From the NCBI GenBank assembly GCA_050330995.1, contig JBHJHI010000004.1, positions 1 through 64,000 of the forward strand: a DNA stretch of 64,000 nt, given 5' to 3'. Made by a program: the position numbers and the translations under genes. Shown one piece after another: positions 23,943-32,285 of the stretch (positions are counted from its first letter, which is position 1; every line of letters begins with the position of its first letter). This DNA is from Thermohalobaculum sp050330995. Its GTDB lineage: Bacteria; Pseudomonadota; Alphaproteobacteria; Rhodobacterales; Rhodobacteraceae. The notes under the pieces were generated by a model. It was not told the DNA's origin and did no database searches. It saw only the letters and a program-made list of their open reading frames with translations.

Positions 23943-25808
23943 GTGAGCGCTCCCGAACCACAGGCCGGCACGCTCGAAGGCACGCGCGCCGGGGCCGAGA
24001 CCGGGGCGAGCAAGCCGTCGGGCGGCGCGGGCGAGGAGCGCGCCAAGTCCGCGCGGCTCTCGCCGCTGCGCGCGCTCGCGCCCTTCCTCGTGCCCTACCG
24101 CGCCCGCATCGTCGGCGTCTCGGTCGCCCTCGTGCTCGCCGCCGCCTTCACCCTCGCGGTCCCGGTCGCCTCGGGGCGGGTGATCGACGTCATCAACGAG
24201 GGCGAGTACGCGCTGATCGACGAGTACTTCGGCGCGCTGCTCGGCGTCGCCGCGGCCCTCGCGGTCGCCACGGCGCTGCGCTTCTACCTCGTCTCCTGGC
24301 TCGGCGAGCGGGTGGTCTCCGATATCCGCAAGGCCGTGTTCTCCCACGTCGTCACCATGAGCCCGGCGTTCTACGAGCGCGTGATGACCGCGGAGGTGCT
24401 GACGCGGCTCACCACCGACACCACGGTAATCCAGACGGTGGTGGGCTCGACCGTCTCGATCGCGCTTCGCAACATCCTGCTGCTGGTCGGGGGCGTGATC
24501 GCGCTGTTCGCCACCTCGGCCAAGCTGACGGCGATGACGCTCCTGATCGTGCCCGGCGTGGTGTTCCCGATCCTGATCCTGGGTCGGCGGGTCCGCCGGC
24601 TCTCGCGCGTGAGCCAGGACCGCATCGCCGAAGCCGCCGCCCACGCGGGCGAGATGCTACAGGCCGCGCAGACCGTGCAGGCCAACACCTACGAGCCGGC
24701 GGCCGACCGCGCCTTCGACGCCAAGGTCGAGGACGCCTTCCGCGCCGCGCGCTCGCGCCTCGTCGCGCGCTCGTGGCTGACGGTGATCGTGATCTTCTTC
24801 GCCTTCGCGGGCATCGTCGGCGTGATCTGGATGGGCGCCCGCGACGTGGCCGAGGGCACGATGAGCGCGGGCGAGATGGCGCAGTTCGTGCTGTTCGCGG
24901 TGTTCACCGCCGGCGCGGTCGGCGCGCTGTCGGAGGTCTGGGGCGAGCTGCAGCGCGCGGCCGGCGCGACCGAGCGGCTCGCGGAACTCCTCGCCATGCG
25001 CTCGCCGGTGGCCGAGCCCGCGACGCCCGTCGCGCCGGCCTGGCGCGCGCGCCGCGCCGAGGGCGCGGTCGCCTTCGAGGACGTCGCCTTCCGCTATCCC
25101 GCCCGTCCCGAGACGCCGGCGCTCGACGGCGTGTCCTTCCGCGTCGAGCCCGGCGAGACGGTGGCCCTCGTCGGTCCCTCGGGGGCGGGCAAGACCACGG
25201 TGCTCCAGCTCCTGCTGCGGTTCTACGACGCCGACCGCGGGCGGATCGCGCTCGACGGCGCGGCGATCGACACGCTGTCGCTCGCGGATCTGCGCTCGCA
25301 GATCGCGGTCGTGCCGCAGGAGCCGGTGATCTTCGCCGACACGGTGCGCGCCAACATCCGCTTCGGCCGCCCCGAGGCGAGCGACGCCGAGGTCGAGGCG
25401 GCGGCCGAGGCGGCGGCGGCGGTGTCGTTCATCCGCGATCTGCCTGGCGGCTTCGACGCCTGGCTCGGCGAGCGCGGCGTGCTGCTCTCGGGCGGGCAGA
25501 AGCAGCGCATCGCCATCGCCCGCGCGATCCTGCGCGACGCGCCGGTGCTGCTGCTCGACGAGGCGACCTCGGCGCTCGACGCCGAGAGCGAGCGCGCGGT
25601 GCAGGCCGCGGTCGAGCGGCTGAGCCGGGGGCGCACCACCATCGCCATCGCCCATCGCCTCGCCACCGTGAAGCGCGCCGACCGCATCCTCGTGCTCGAC
25701 CGCGGGCGGCTGGTGGACCAGGGCGCGCACGACCAGCTCGTCGCCCGCGGCGGGCTCTACGCGCGCCTCGCCCGGCTCCAGTTCACCGAAGGCATCGCCG
25801 CCGAGTAG
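23943..25808 (+). CDS. ABC transporter, fused membrane and ATPase domains (MsbA/lipid-drug exporter type)
   Basis: A 621-residue half-transporter expected to work as a homodimer. Six membrane segments occupy about residues 50-330. The ATPase domain has Walker A GPSGAGKTT, Q-loop VVPQEPVIFADTV, signature LSGGQKQRIAIARA, Walker B VLLLDEATSALD and H-loop AHRLATVKRAD, so it is complete. The GTG start follows AGGAGG. Resembles the exporters often paired with lipid metabolism genes; the next gene is an acyl-CoA synthetase 98 bases downstream. Cargo not identifiable. Confidence 0.93.
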   Translation: MSAPEPQAGTLEGTRAGAETGASKPSGGAGEERAKSARLSPLRALAPFLVPYRARIVGVSVALVLAAAFTLAVPVASGRVIDVINEGEYALIDEYFGALLGVAAALAVATALRFYLVSWLGERVVSDIRKAVFSHVVTMSPAFYERVMTAEVLTRLTTDTTVIQTVVGSTVSIALRNILLLVGGVIALFATSAKLTAMTLLIVPGVVFPILILGRRVRRLSRVSQDRIAEAAAHAGEMLQAAQTVQANTYEPAADRAFDAKVEDAFRAARSRLVARSWLTVIVIFFAFAGIVGVIWMGARDVAEGTMSAGEMAQFVLFAVFTAGAVGALSEVWGELQRAAGATERLAELLAMRSPVAEPATPVAPAWRARRAEGAVAFEDVAFRYPARPETPALDGVSFRVEPGETVALVGPSGAGKTTVLQLLLRFYDADRGRIALDGAAIDTLSLADLRSQIAVVPQEPVIFADTVRANIRFGRPEASDAEVEAAAEAAAAVSFIRDLPGGFDAWLGERGVLLSGGQKQRIAIARAILRDAPVLLLDEATSALDAESERAVQAAVERLSRGRTTIAIAHRLATVKRADRILVLDRGRLVDQGAHDQLVARGGLYARLARLQFTEGIAAE

Positions 25809-25906
25809 GCTCGACGGCCTTCGCGTGCGTTGGCCCCGCGCGGGGTTGCCGCGACGCGAGGGATCGGCCTTCGTGGTCCCGTGAGAGCCGGGGAGGAGAG
25901 AGCCGA

Positions 25907-27838
25907 ATGGCCCAGGACGCGAGCGTGACGACGCTGGAGGACGGGCGGCTGCGCGTCGCCGGCGTCGAGGACAAGCGCGCCATCGAGGCGACCCCGCTCG
26001 CCGAGCGCTGGCCGGGCTCGAGCGTGCACGGCCTGCTGGCCGAGGCCGCGCGCCGCGCGCCGAAGGCGCCCGCGATCAGCTTCCAGCTTCAGGGCAAGGC
26101 GAAGAGCCGGGCCGAGACCCTCGACTTCGCGACGCTCCTCGCCGAGGTGAACCGCACCGCCAACCTCCTGCGCCGCCTCGGCGTCGGGCCGGGCGACAGG
26201 GTGGCGCTGGTGCTGCCGAACGCCAACGAGACGGTGCTGGCGCTTCTGGGCGGCATGACCGCCGCCACGGTCTGCCCGATCAACCCGCTGCTGGAGCCCT
26301 CGCGCATCGCCGGCATCCTGCGCGAGTGCGGCGCCAAGGCGGTCGTCACGCTGAAGCCGTTCGTGAAGACCGACGTTCCCCAGAAGCTCCACGCCGCGCT
26401 GGAGCACGCGCCCGGCGTCGAGACGGTACTTGAGGTCGATCTCGCCCGCTATCTGGGCGCGCCGCTCTCCTGGATCATCGGGCTGATGCGCCCGAAATGC
26501 CCGCGTCCCCACCGGGCGCGGGTGCTCGACTTCCACGAGGAGCGCGCCCGCGAGGCCGATACCCTCGGCTTCGAGCCCGACGGCGATCCCGACCGGGTCG
26601 TGGCGATGTTCCACACCGGCGGCACCACCGGCGCCCCGAAGGTGGCGCGCCACACGCAGCGCGGCGCGGTCTACAACGGCATGGCGCCGACCACCGTGCT
26701 GATCGGGTCGAGCGACGTGCTGATCTGCCCCTTGCCGCTGTTCCACGTGCTCGCCGCCTACCCGATCCTGATGTCGGTGCTCGCGGGGCGCGCGCACATG
26801 GTGATGCCGACCCCCGCAGGCTACCGCGGCGACGGGGTGATGGACAACTTCTGGGCCCTCGTCGAGCGCTGGGGCGTCACGCTGATGGTGATGGTGCCGA
26901 CCGCCGCCTCGGCGCTGCTGCAGCGGCCGGTGACCTCGGACGTCTCCTCGCTCAAGTTCGCGATCTGCGGCTCGGCGCCCTTGCCGGTCGGGCTGTTCCG
27001 CCGCTTCGAGGAAGCCACCGGCGTCAAGATCCTGGAGGGCTACGGCATGACCGAGGCGACCTGCCTCGTCTCGGTCAACCCGCCCGACGGCGAGGCGAAG
27101 GTCGGCTCGGTGGGCCTGCCGATCCCCTACACCGAGGTCGCGATCCTGAAGGGCGACGGCACGCGCTGCGAGACCGGCGTGGTCGGCGAGATCTGTCTCG
27201 ACAGCCCCGGCGCGTTCGCGGGCTACACCGACGACGTGCTGAACGAGAACCTGTTCGCCGAGGCGACGGACGGGGACGGCCGGCGCTGGCTGCGCACGGG
27301 CGATCTCGGCCGGCTCGACGAGGACGGCTATCTCTGGATCACCGGCCGCGCCAAGGACGTGATCATCCGCGGCGGCCACAACATCGCCCCCGCGCTCATC
27401 GAGGAGGCGATGTGCCGCCACGACGAGGTCGCCTTCGCCGGCGCGATCGGACAGCCGGACGCGCACTCGGGCGAGGTGCCGGCGGTCTACGTCGAGCTGT
27501 GCGCGGGCGCCACGGTCGACCGCGACGGCCTCCTGGAGCACGCGCAGGCCACCATCGAGGAGCGCGCGGCGATCCCGAAGCACGTCGAGATCATGGGCGA
27601 GCTGCCCAAGACCGCCGTCGGCAAGGTGTTCAAGCCCGATCTCCGCAAGCGCGCCATCGCGCGGATCTACGAGCAGGCGCTGCGCGAGCACGGCGTCAAG
27701 GCGACGGTCGAGGTGGTCGACGACCGCAGCCAGGGCATGGTCGCCGAGGTCCGCCCCGACGGCACGTCGCGCGACGAGGCGGCGGTGCGCGAGGCGCTCG
27801 AGCCCTTCGCCCGGCCCTGGCGTCTCGCCGGGGACTGA
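25907..27838 (+). CDS. Acyl-CoA synthetase (AMP-binding family)
   Basis: A 643-residue adenylate-forming enzyme that activates a carboxylic acid to its CoA ester. Motifs in order: the phosphate loop HTGGTTGAPKVA, GYGMTEAT, the hinge region TGDLGRLDEDGYLWITGRAKD, and the C-terminal catalytic lysine in LPKTAVGKVFK. GGGGAGGAGAG precedes the ATG. Length and the long N-terminus match the FadD-like acyl-CoA synthetases of alphaproteobacteria. The C-terminal extension after the lysine (about 65 residues) is longer than usual. Fatty or aromatic acid substrate cannot be decided. Confidence 0.9.
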   Translation: MAQDASVTTLEDGRLRVAGVEDKRAIEATPLAERWPGSSVHGLLAEAARRAPKAPAISFQLQGKAKSRAETLDFATLLAEVNRTANLLRRLGVGPGDRVALVLPNANETVLALLGGMTAATVCPINPLLEPSRIAGILRECGAKAVVTLKPFVKTDVPQKLHAALEHAPGVETVLEVDLARYLGAPLSWIIGLMRPKCPRPHRARVLDFHEERAREADTLGFEPDGDPDRVVAMFHTGGTTGAPKVARHTQRGAVYNGMAPTTVLIGSSDVLICPLPLFHVLAAYPILMSVLAGRAHMVMPTPAGYRGDGVMDNFWALVERWGVTLMVMVPTAASALLQRPVTSDVSSLKFAICGSAPLPVGLFRRFEEATGVKILEGYGMTEATCLVSVNPPDGEAKVGSVGLPIPYTEVAILKGDGTRCETGVVGEICLDSPGAFAGYTDDVLNENLFAEATDGDGRRWLRTGDLGRLDEDGYLWITGRAKDVIIRGGHNIAPALIEEAMCRHDEVAFAGAIGQPDAHSGEVPAVYVELCAGATVDRDGLLEHAQATIEERAAIPKHVEIMGELPKTAVGKVFKPDLRKRAIARIYEQALREHGVKATVEVVDDRSQGMVAEVRPDGTSRDEAAVREALEPFARPWRLAGD

Positions 27839-27977
27839 AGGCGCGGCATCGCTGCAACCCCCGCGCGCATCCCGCACGGTGGGCGGAACCCGGACGGGAA
27901 ATCTCGGCTTGTCTGTTCGCAGCTGCAGCGCGTGTCGGGCTGCGGCCGCCCCCGTGTTACGCTTTGCGAGAGACCCC

Positions 27978-28280
27978 ATGCTCAGACCGCTCCTCGTCGT
28001 CGCGCTTCTCGTCGTCGCCCTCGCCGGCGCCGCGGTCGCGCAGATCCCGTCGAGCGTTCGCACCGAGCAGGCCACCCTCGTCGCGGAGACCGTGGCCTCG
28101 GACCTCGACCGCCCCTAGCGAGGAGCGCATCGCCCTCGGCGCGCGTGCGACGTCGCGTTCGGCCCGGACGGCGCGCTCCACGCGCTCGCCGAGCAGCGCG
28201 ACGGCGAGATGCTGCGCCTCGCGCGCACGAAGGGCGCCCGAGCACGCGCGGGAGGGAAGCGAGCGTCCGCGCGCTTGACA
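27978..28280 (+). pseudogene. Remnant of a PQQ-dependent sugar/aldose dehydrogenase-like gene
   Basis: The frame begins with a signal peptide (MLRPLLVVALLVVALAGAAVA) followed by RTEQATLVAETVASDLDRP, the usual start of secreted PQQ-type sugar dehydrogenases. A TAG stop (28116-28118) then interrupts it. The same frame resumes with DVAFGPDGALHALAEQRDG, a beta-propeller blade motif of this family, and decays into low-complexity sequence. Most of the roughly 350-residue protein is gone. The rpsD promoter lies inside the 3' end. Confidence 0.6.
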
Positions 28281-28303
28281 AGCGCCGCCCCGTCAGCCAT
28301 TCG
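28275..28303 (+). promoter_or_regulatory. Candidate rpsD promoter
   Basis: A perfect -35 hexamer TTGACA (28275-28280) sits within the palindrome GCGCTT-gac-AAGCGC; 17 bases downstream is a weak -10, CATTCG. It would give a leader of roughly 120 bases ahead of the GTG of rpsD, room for S4 autoregulation. Confidence 0.4.
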
Positions 28304-28430
28304 GCCGGCCTCCGGCCCGAGGGGCCGGACGAGGACGCCCGAGGACCGCGCCGTGGTGCGCGGGCCTGTCGCCCGACCCGGTCGGGAGAGGAGGGCGGCT
28401 CGCCAACCTTACACGACGAGGATCGCGCCC

Positions 28431-29051
28431 GTGACCAAGCGCATTTCCGCGAAGTACAAGATCGACCGCCGCATGGGCGAGAACATCTGGGGGCGGCCGA
28501 AGTCCCCGGTGAACCGCCGCGAGTACGGCCCCGGCCAGCATGGCCAGCGTCGCAAGGGTAAGATGAGCGACTTCGGCACGCAGTTGCGCGCCAAGCAGAA
28601 GCTCAAGGGCTACTACGGCAACATCACCGAGAAGCAGTTCCGCCGCATCTTCGCCGAGGCCGAGCGCCGTCGCGGCGACACCGGCGACATTCTGGTGGGC
28701 CTGCTGGAGCAGCGCCTCGACGCGGTGGTCTACCGCGCGAAGTTCGTGCCTACGGTGTTCGCCGCGCGCCAGTTCGTCAGCCACGGCCACGCCCGCGTGA
28801 ACGGCCGGCGCGTCGACATCCCCTCCTATCGCGTCCAGCCCGGCGACGTCGTCTCGATCGGCGACAAGGCCAAGGGCATGGCGCTGGTGATGGAGGCGCA
28901 GCAGTCGGGCGAGCGCGACGTGCCCGAGTACCTGGAGGTCGATCACAACAAGGGCACCGCGACCTACGTCCGCGTGCCGACGCTCGGCGACGTGCCCTAT
29001 CCGGTGATCATGGAGCCCAACCTCGTCGTCGAGTTCTACGCCAAGAACTGA
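28431..29051 (+). CDS. rpsD: 30S ribosomal protein S4
   Basis: A 206-residue 16S rRNA-binding protein and assembly initiator. The sequence has the alphaproteobacterial form (SAKYKIDRRMGENIWGRPKS; ending VVEFYAKN) and the S4 RNA-binding domain at about residues 97-160 (RLDAVVYRAKFVPTVFAARQ, HGHARVNGRRVDIPS). The GTG start after a GAGGA ribosome site fits the family N-terminus VTKRISAKY. It is a lone gene, as usual in alphaproteobacteria, ended by a strong hairpin. Confidence 0.98.
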   Translation: MTKRISAKYKIDRRMGENIWGRPKSPVNRREYGPGQHGQRRKGKMSDFGTQLRAKQKLKGYYGNITEKQFRRIFAEAERRRGDTGDILVGLLEQRLDAVVYRAKFVPTVFAARQFVSHGHARVNGRRVDIPSYRVQPGDVVSIGDKAKGMALVMEAQQSGERDVPEYLEVDHNKGTATYVRVPTLGDVPYPVIMEPNLVVEFYAKN

Positions 29052-29058
29052 TGCCCGC

Positions 29059-29090
29059 GGACCGGGCGCGGCGAGCGTCGCGCCCGGTCC
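29059..29090 (+). terminator. Hairpin terminator after rpsD, shared with the convergent BLUF gene
   Basis: Perfect 12-bp stem (29059-29070 with 29079-29090; arms GGACCGGGCGCG / CGCGCCCGGTCC) and an 8-base loop, starting 7 bases after the rpsD stop. The T-run is poor, but the stem is very stable and lies between convergent genes. Confidence 0.7.
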
Positions 29091-29105
29091 GTTCGCGGTC
29101 GCGCG

Positions 29106-29510
29106 TCAGGCGGCGAGACGCGCATCCATCGCTTCCATGAGCGTGCCCCGCTCGGCCAGCGTGTCGAGCCTCTTCAGATCGCCCGCGATCTTGGCGAACG
29201 GGTGGCCCGTCCCCAGCGATGCGTAGGCCATCGACCAGACCGGGAAGCTGCGCCTCGTCGTCTCGCGGTGCAGCAGCACCTCGACCTCGCCGTGACGGCG
29301 ATCCGCCGCGATGCGCGCGAACGCCGCCTCCACCGCCTCGGTCGGCCCTTCCAGCACCTGGAAGAACCGATCGCCGATGATCAGCAGCAGGCCGGTGATC
29401 CCCGAGCACGCGTTGTTGTGGCGCGAGACCGCCACGATCTCCTCGATCCGCCGGGCGCTCAGCTTGCCGACCCGCTTGCTCTTGTACACGATCATCGTCG
29501 TATCGGGCAT
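29106..29510 (-). CDS. BLUF-domain blue-light sensor protein
   Basis: A 134-residue single-domain flavin photoreceptor. The residues needed for the photocycle are present: Tyr9 (VYKS), Asn33 (NNACSGITG), Gln51 (FFQVLEG), Trp92 and Met94 (WSMAY). No output domain is attached, so signalling must be by protein contact. It starts 191 bases from a divergent MFS gene; an inverted repeat lies between them. Light-dependent control of a partner regulator, as for short BLUF proteins elsewhere, is likely but the partner is unknown. Confidence 0.92.
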   Translation of the reverse strand: MPDTTMIVYKSKRVGKLSARRIEEIVAVSRHNNACSGITGLLLIIGDRFFQVLEGPTEAVEAAFARIAADRRHGEVEVLLHRETTRRSFPVWSMAYASLGTGHPFAKIAGDLKRLDTLAERGTLMEAMDARLAA

Positions 29511-29561
29511 CGCGCTCTCTCCTCGGTTGGCGTTGAGGACGATGCTGCGCGCTCCCCCTGA

Positions 29562-29578
29562 ACGTTTCGTGAAAACGT
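29562..29578. promoter_or_regulatory. Inverted repeat in the BLUF / MFS divergent gap
   Basis: ACGTTT (29562-29567) and AAACGT (29573-29578) form a 6-bp inverted repeat with a 5-base spacer, 52 bases upstream of the BLUF start. It stands out in otherwise GC-rich DNA and could be an operator or part of a stress-sigma promoter reading toward the BLUF gene. Confidence 0.35.
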
Positions 29579-29701
29579 GGCCGTCCGGTCGGGCGTGTCC
29601 CCGCGCGGGCCACCTCTCGCGGTGGCGCGGGAGAAGCGGGGCCGCGGGCTCTGGCGCGCGGACCCGCCGCGCCCTACCACTGCGAAGCAGGAGGACCCGC
29701 C

Positions 29702-30985
29702 ATGGCCGTGCCGCTGCCGCCCAGCCTGCGCCGCCCGCCGGCGCTCCTCGCATCCGCCGCGCCGGTGGCGGTCCACGACGTCGCCCACCTGCCGCGCTGG
29801 CGCCGGCCCGAGGCGCTGCTCTGTCTGATGGCGGTCGCCTCGCCGCTCGCCTTCGCCACCTGGATGGCGCTCCTCAACAACTTCGTGGTCGAGCGCGCCG
29901 CCTTCGACGGGCTCGCCATCGGCTGGCTGCACGTCTTCCGCGAGGTGCCGGGCTTCCTCGCCTTCCTGGTGGTCTGGCTCCTGTTCCTGATCCGCGAGCA
30001 GGCGCTGGCGTGTCTGTCGCTGGTCTGCCTCGGCCTCGGCACGGCGGTGACGGGCGAGTTCCCGTCGTTCTGGGGACTGATGATCACCACCGTGGTCTCG
30101 TCGGTCGGCTTCCACTACTACGAGACCGTCAACCAGTCGCTGCAACTGCAATGGTTCGAGAAGGCGCGCGCGCCGGGCTCGATCGGGCGCGTGGTCGCGG
30201 CCGGCTCCTTCGGCAGCCTCGTGGTGTTCGGCGTGATCATCGCGGTCTGGCGCGCCTTCGAGGTGCCCTACCAGGCGATCTACTGGAGCGCGGGGCTCGC
30301 CTGCGCCGGCATCGCCGTCTTCTGCTGGCTGGCCTACCCCCGTTTCGAGGCGCCGGTGGCGCAGAACCGCCGGATGGTGCTGCGCTCGCGCTACTGGCTG
30401 TACTACGCGCTGGTGTTCGTCGGCGGCGCGCGGCGCCAGATCTTCGTGGTGTTCGCACCGTTCATGATGGTCGAGCGCTTCGGCCTCGAGGTCCACGAAG
30501 TCACCATGCTGATGCTCGTGAACTATGCCTTCGTGATGTGGTTCGCGCCCAAGGCGGGACGGCTGATCGAGCGCTTCGGCGAGCGCACCATGCTCGCGGT
30601 CGAGTACCTGGGCCTCCTGGCCGTGTTCGCGCTCTACGCGGGCATCTACGTCTTCGACTGGGGGGTGTGGCTCGCGATGGCGCTCTACGTCGCCGACCAC
30701 GTGCTGTTCAGCCTCGCGATCGCGCACAAGACCTACTTCCAGAAGATCGCCGACCCGGCCGACCAGGCGCCGACCGCCGCCGTCGCCTTCACGATCAACC
30801 ACATCGCCGCGGTGGGGCTGCCCGCGCCGCTCGGGCTCCTGTGGCTCGCCTCGCCGGGGGCGGTGTTCGCGCTCGCCGCCGGGCTGGCGCTGGCCTCCCT
30901 GGTGCTCGCGGCGATGGTGCCGCGCCACCCCGAGCCGGGTCGGGAGACGACCCTCGGGCGGACGCTGGCCCAGCCGGCGGCCTGA
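29702..30985 (+). CDS. MFS-type membrane transporter
   Basis: A 427-residue protein with about 11-12 hydrophobic segments, starting after AGGAGG. Characteristic internal stretches are NFVVERAAFDGLAIGWLHV and QWFEKARAPGSIGRVVAAGS; I do not recognise a substrate-specific subfamily. The N-terminal 40 residues are Pro/Arg-rich and probably cytoplasmic. It is divergent from the BLUF gene and ends in a hairpin that overlaps its stop codon. Confidence 0.75.
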   Translation: MAVPLPPSLRRPPALLASAAPVAVHDVAHLPRWRRPEALLCLMAVASPLAFATWMALLNNFVVERAAFDGLAIGWLHVFREVPGFLAFLVVWLLFLIREQALACLSLVCLGLGTAVTGEFPSFWGLMITTVVSSVGFHYYETVNQSLQLQWFEKARAPGSIGRVVAAGSFGSLVVFGVIIAVWRAFEVPYQAIYWSAGLACAGIAVFCWLAYPRFEAPVAQNRRMVLRSRYWLYYALVFVGGARRQIFVVFAPFMMVERFGLEVHEVTMLMLVNYAFVMWFAPKAGRLIERFGERTMLAVEYLGLLAVFALYAGIYVFDWGVWLAMALYVADHVLFSLAIAHKTYFQKIADPADQAPTAAVAFTINHIAAVGLPAPLGLLWLASPGAVFALAAGLALASLVLAAMVPRHPEPGRETTLGRTLAQPAA

Positions 30986-31006
30986 GCGCGCGAGGCGCGC
31001 GCGCTC
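30984..31006 (+). terminator. Hairpin at the end of the MFS gene
   Basis: A 9-bp perfect stem (30984-30992 with 30998-31006) and a 5-base loop begins within the MFS stop codon. No clear T-run follows, only GGTTTCG a little downstream. Confidence 0.45.
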
Positions 31007-31301
31007 GCGGCATGGTTTCGCCCGGCGCTGCGCCTCGGGCAGGCTGCGGCCGGACGTGCCGCATCGGCCTCGCGGTCGCGAACCGGCCCCGGCCGTGCCG
31101 GACGGGGTTCCGGGCCGTTCCTGATCCGACGGTCGCACCCGAGCCCCCGGCGCCGTGGAGGCCGTCCCCGGCAGCGACCGGTTCGACGAGGGTCGACGCG
31201 CCCGCCTGCCGCGCCCTTCTGGCGGCGACGCCCTCGCCTTGGCACTCCTGTCCCCGGGACGTAGAAACGGGTCGCGGGACGGCGACACGCGGAGGACGGG
31301 G
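31007..31301. other. Intergenic stretch before the cation transporter, no gene seen
   Basis: About 295 bases of GC-rich DNA with no frame showing conserved sequence. It holds the CDF gene ribosome site GGAGGACGGGG at its right end. Confidence 0.45.
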
Positions 31302-32252
31302 ATGGCGCTCGACGACGGCGACCGCGGCCGGACGCGTCCCGACGCCGGCCGCGCCCGCGATCCGCTCCGTCGCTACGCCCTCGGCTCGGTCCTGGTCGGC
31401 CTCGCGGTGCTCGCGCTCAAGCTCGGCGCCTGGGTGGCCACGGGGGCGGTCGCGCTCTGGGCCGACGCGCTGGAGAGCCTCGTCAACATCGCCGCCGCCC
31501 TGGTCGCCTGGCGCGCGATCGCGCTCGCGAGCCGGCCGGCCGACGCGGGCCACCCCTACGGCCACGGCAAGGCGGAGTATCTCTCGGCCGTGGTCGAGGG
31601 CGTGCTGATCGTGCTCGCCGCGGCCTCGATCGTGACCGAGGCGGCGGGCGATCTCGCCGATCCCGCGCGGATCGGCGCGCCCCTCTCCGGGCTCGCGCTG
31701 CCGCTCGCGGCCGGCGCCACCGTGCTGAACGCCGCCTGGGGCGGCTGGCTCCTGCGCGAGGGGCGGCGGCGGCGCTCGCCCGCACTAGAGGCGAGCGGGC
31801 GCCATCTGATGACGGACGTGGCCTCGACCGCCGCGGTGCTCGCGGGGCTCGGCCTCGCCACGCTCACCGGCTGGGCGGTCCTCGATCCCCTGATCGCGCG
31901 CGGCGTCGCGGCGGTGATCCTGACGCAGGGCGCACGGCTCCTGCGCGGCGCGGCGGGCGGGCTGATGGACGAGGCGGCCGACGCGGAGATGCGCGCGCGC
32001 ATCCGGGCCGCGATCGAGGCGAGCGGGGCGGGGGCCACCCAGGCGCACGCGATCCGCACCCGCGTCTCGGGGCGCCACACCTTCGTCGACTTCCACCTGA
32101 TCGTGCCGGGCGCGATGACGGTGGCCGAGGCGCACCGGATCTGCGACCGCATCGAGGCGGCGGTCGACGAAGCGCTGCCCGGCGAGGCCGTGGTCGCGAT
32201 CCACGTCGAGCCCGAGCACGAGGCGGTGCCGCGCCCGGCCGTCACCTTCTGA
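31302..32252 (+). CDS. Cation diffusion facilitator family transporter
   Basis: A 316-residue divalent-metal/proton antiporter. Metal-site motifs are ALWADALESLVN in the second membrane segment and HLMTDVAST in the fifth, with the HPYGHGKAEYLS loop between segments two and three. The C-terminal cytoplasmic domain (RTRVSGRHTFVDFHLIVPG, VAIHVEPEHE) has the usual regulatory metal-binding fold. Likely exports Zn, Fe or Mn; the exact metal is not determinable here. The start follows GGAGG, and upstream in-frame codons are low-complexity. Confidence 0.92.
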   Translation: MALDDGDRGRTRPDAGRARDPLRRYALGSVLVGLAVLALKLGAWVATGAVALWADALESLVNIAAALVAWRAIALASRPADAGHPYGHGKAEYLSAVVEGVLIVLAAASIVTEAAGDLADPARIGAPLSGLALPLAAGATVLNAAWGGWLLREGRRRRSPALEASGRHLMTDVASTAAVLAGLGLATLTGWAVLDPLIARGVAAVILTQGARLLRGAAGGLMDEAADAEMRARIRAAIEASGAGATQAHAIRTRVSGRHTFVDFHLIVPGAMTVAEAHRICDRIEAAVDEALPGEAVVAIHVEPEHEAVPRPAVTF

Positions 32253-32257
32253 ACCCG

Positions 32258-32283
32258 CCCGATGGAGATCCCCGATGGAGATC
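32258..32283 (+). repeat. 13-bp tandem duplication over the ribosome site and start of the next gene
   Basis: CCCGATGGAGATC occurs twice back to back (32258-32270, 32271-32283), producing three ATG codons at 32262, 32275 and 32286. The first and third are in the gene's frame; the second runs straight into TGA. Confidence 0.8.
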
Positions 32284-32285
32284 CG

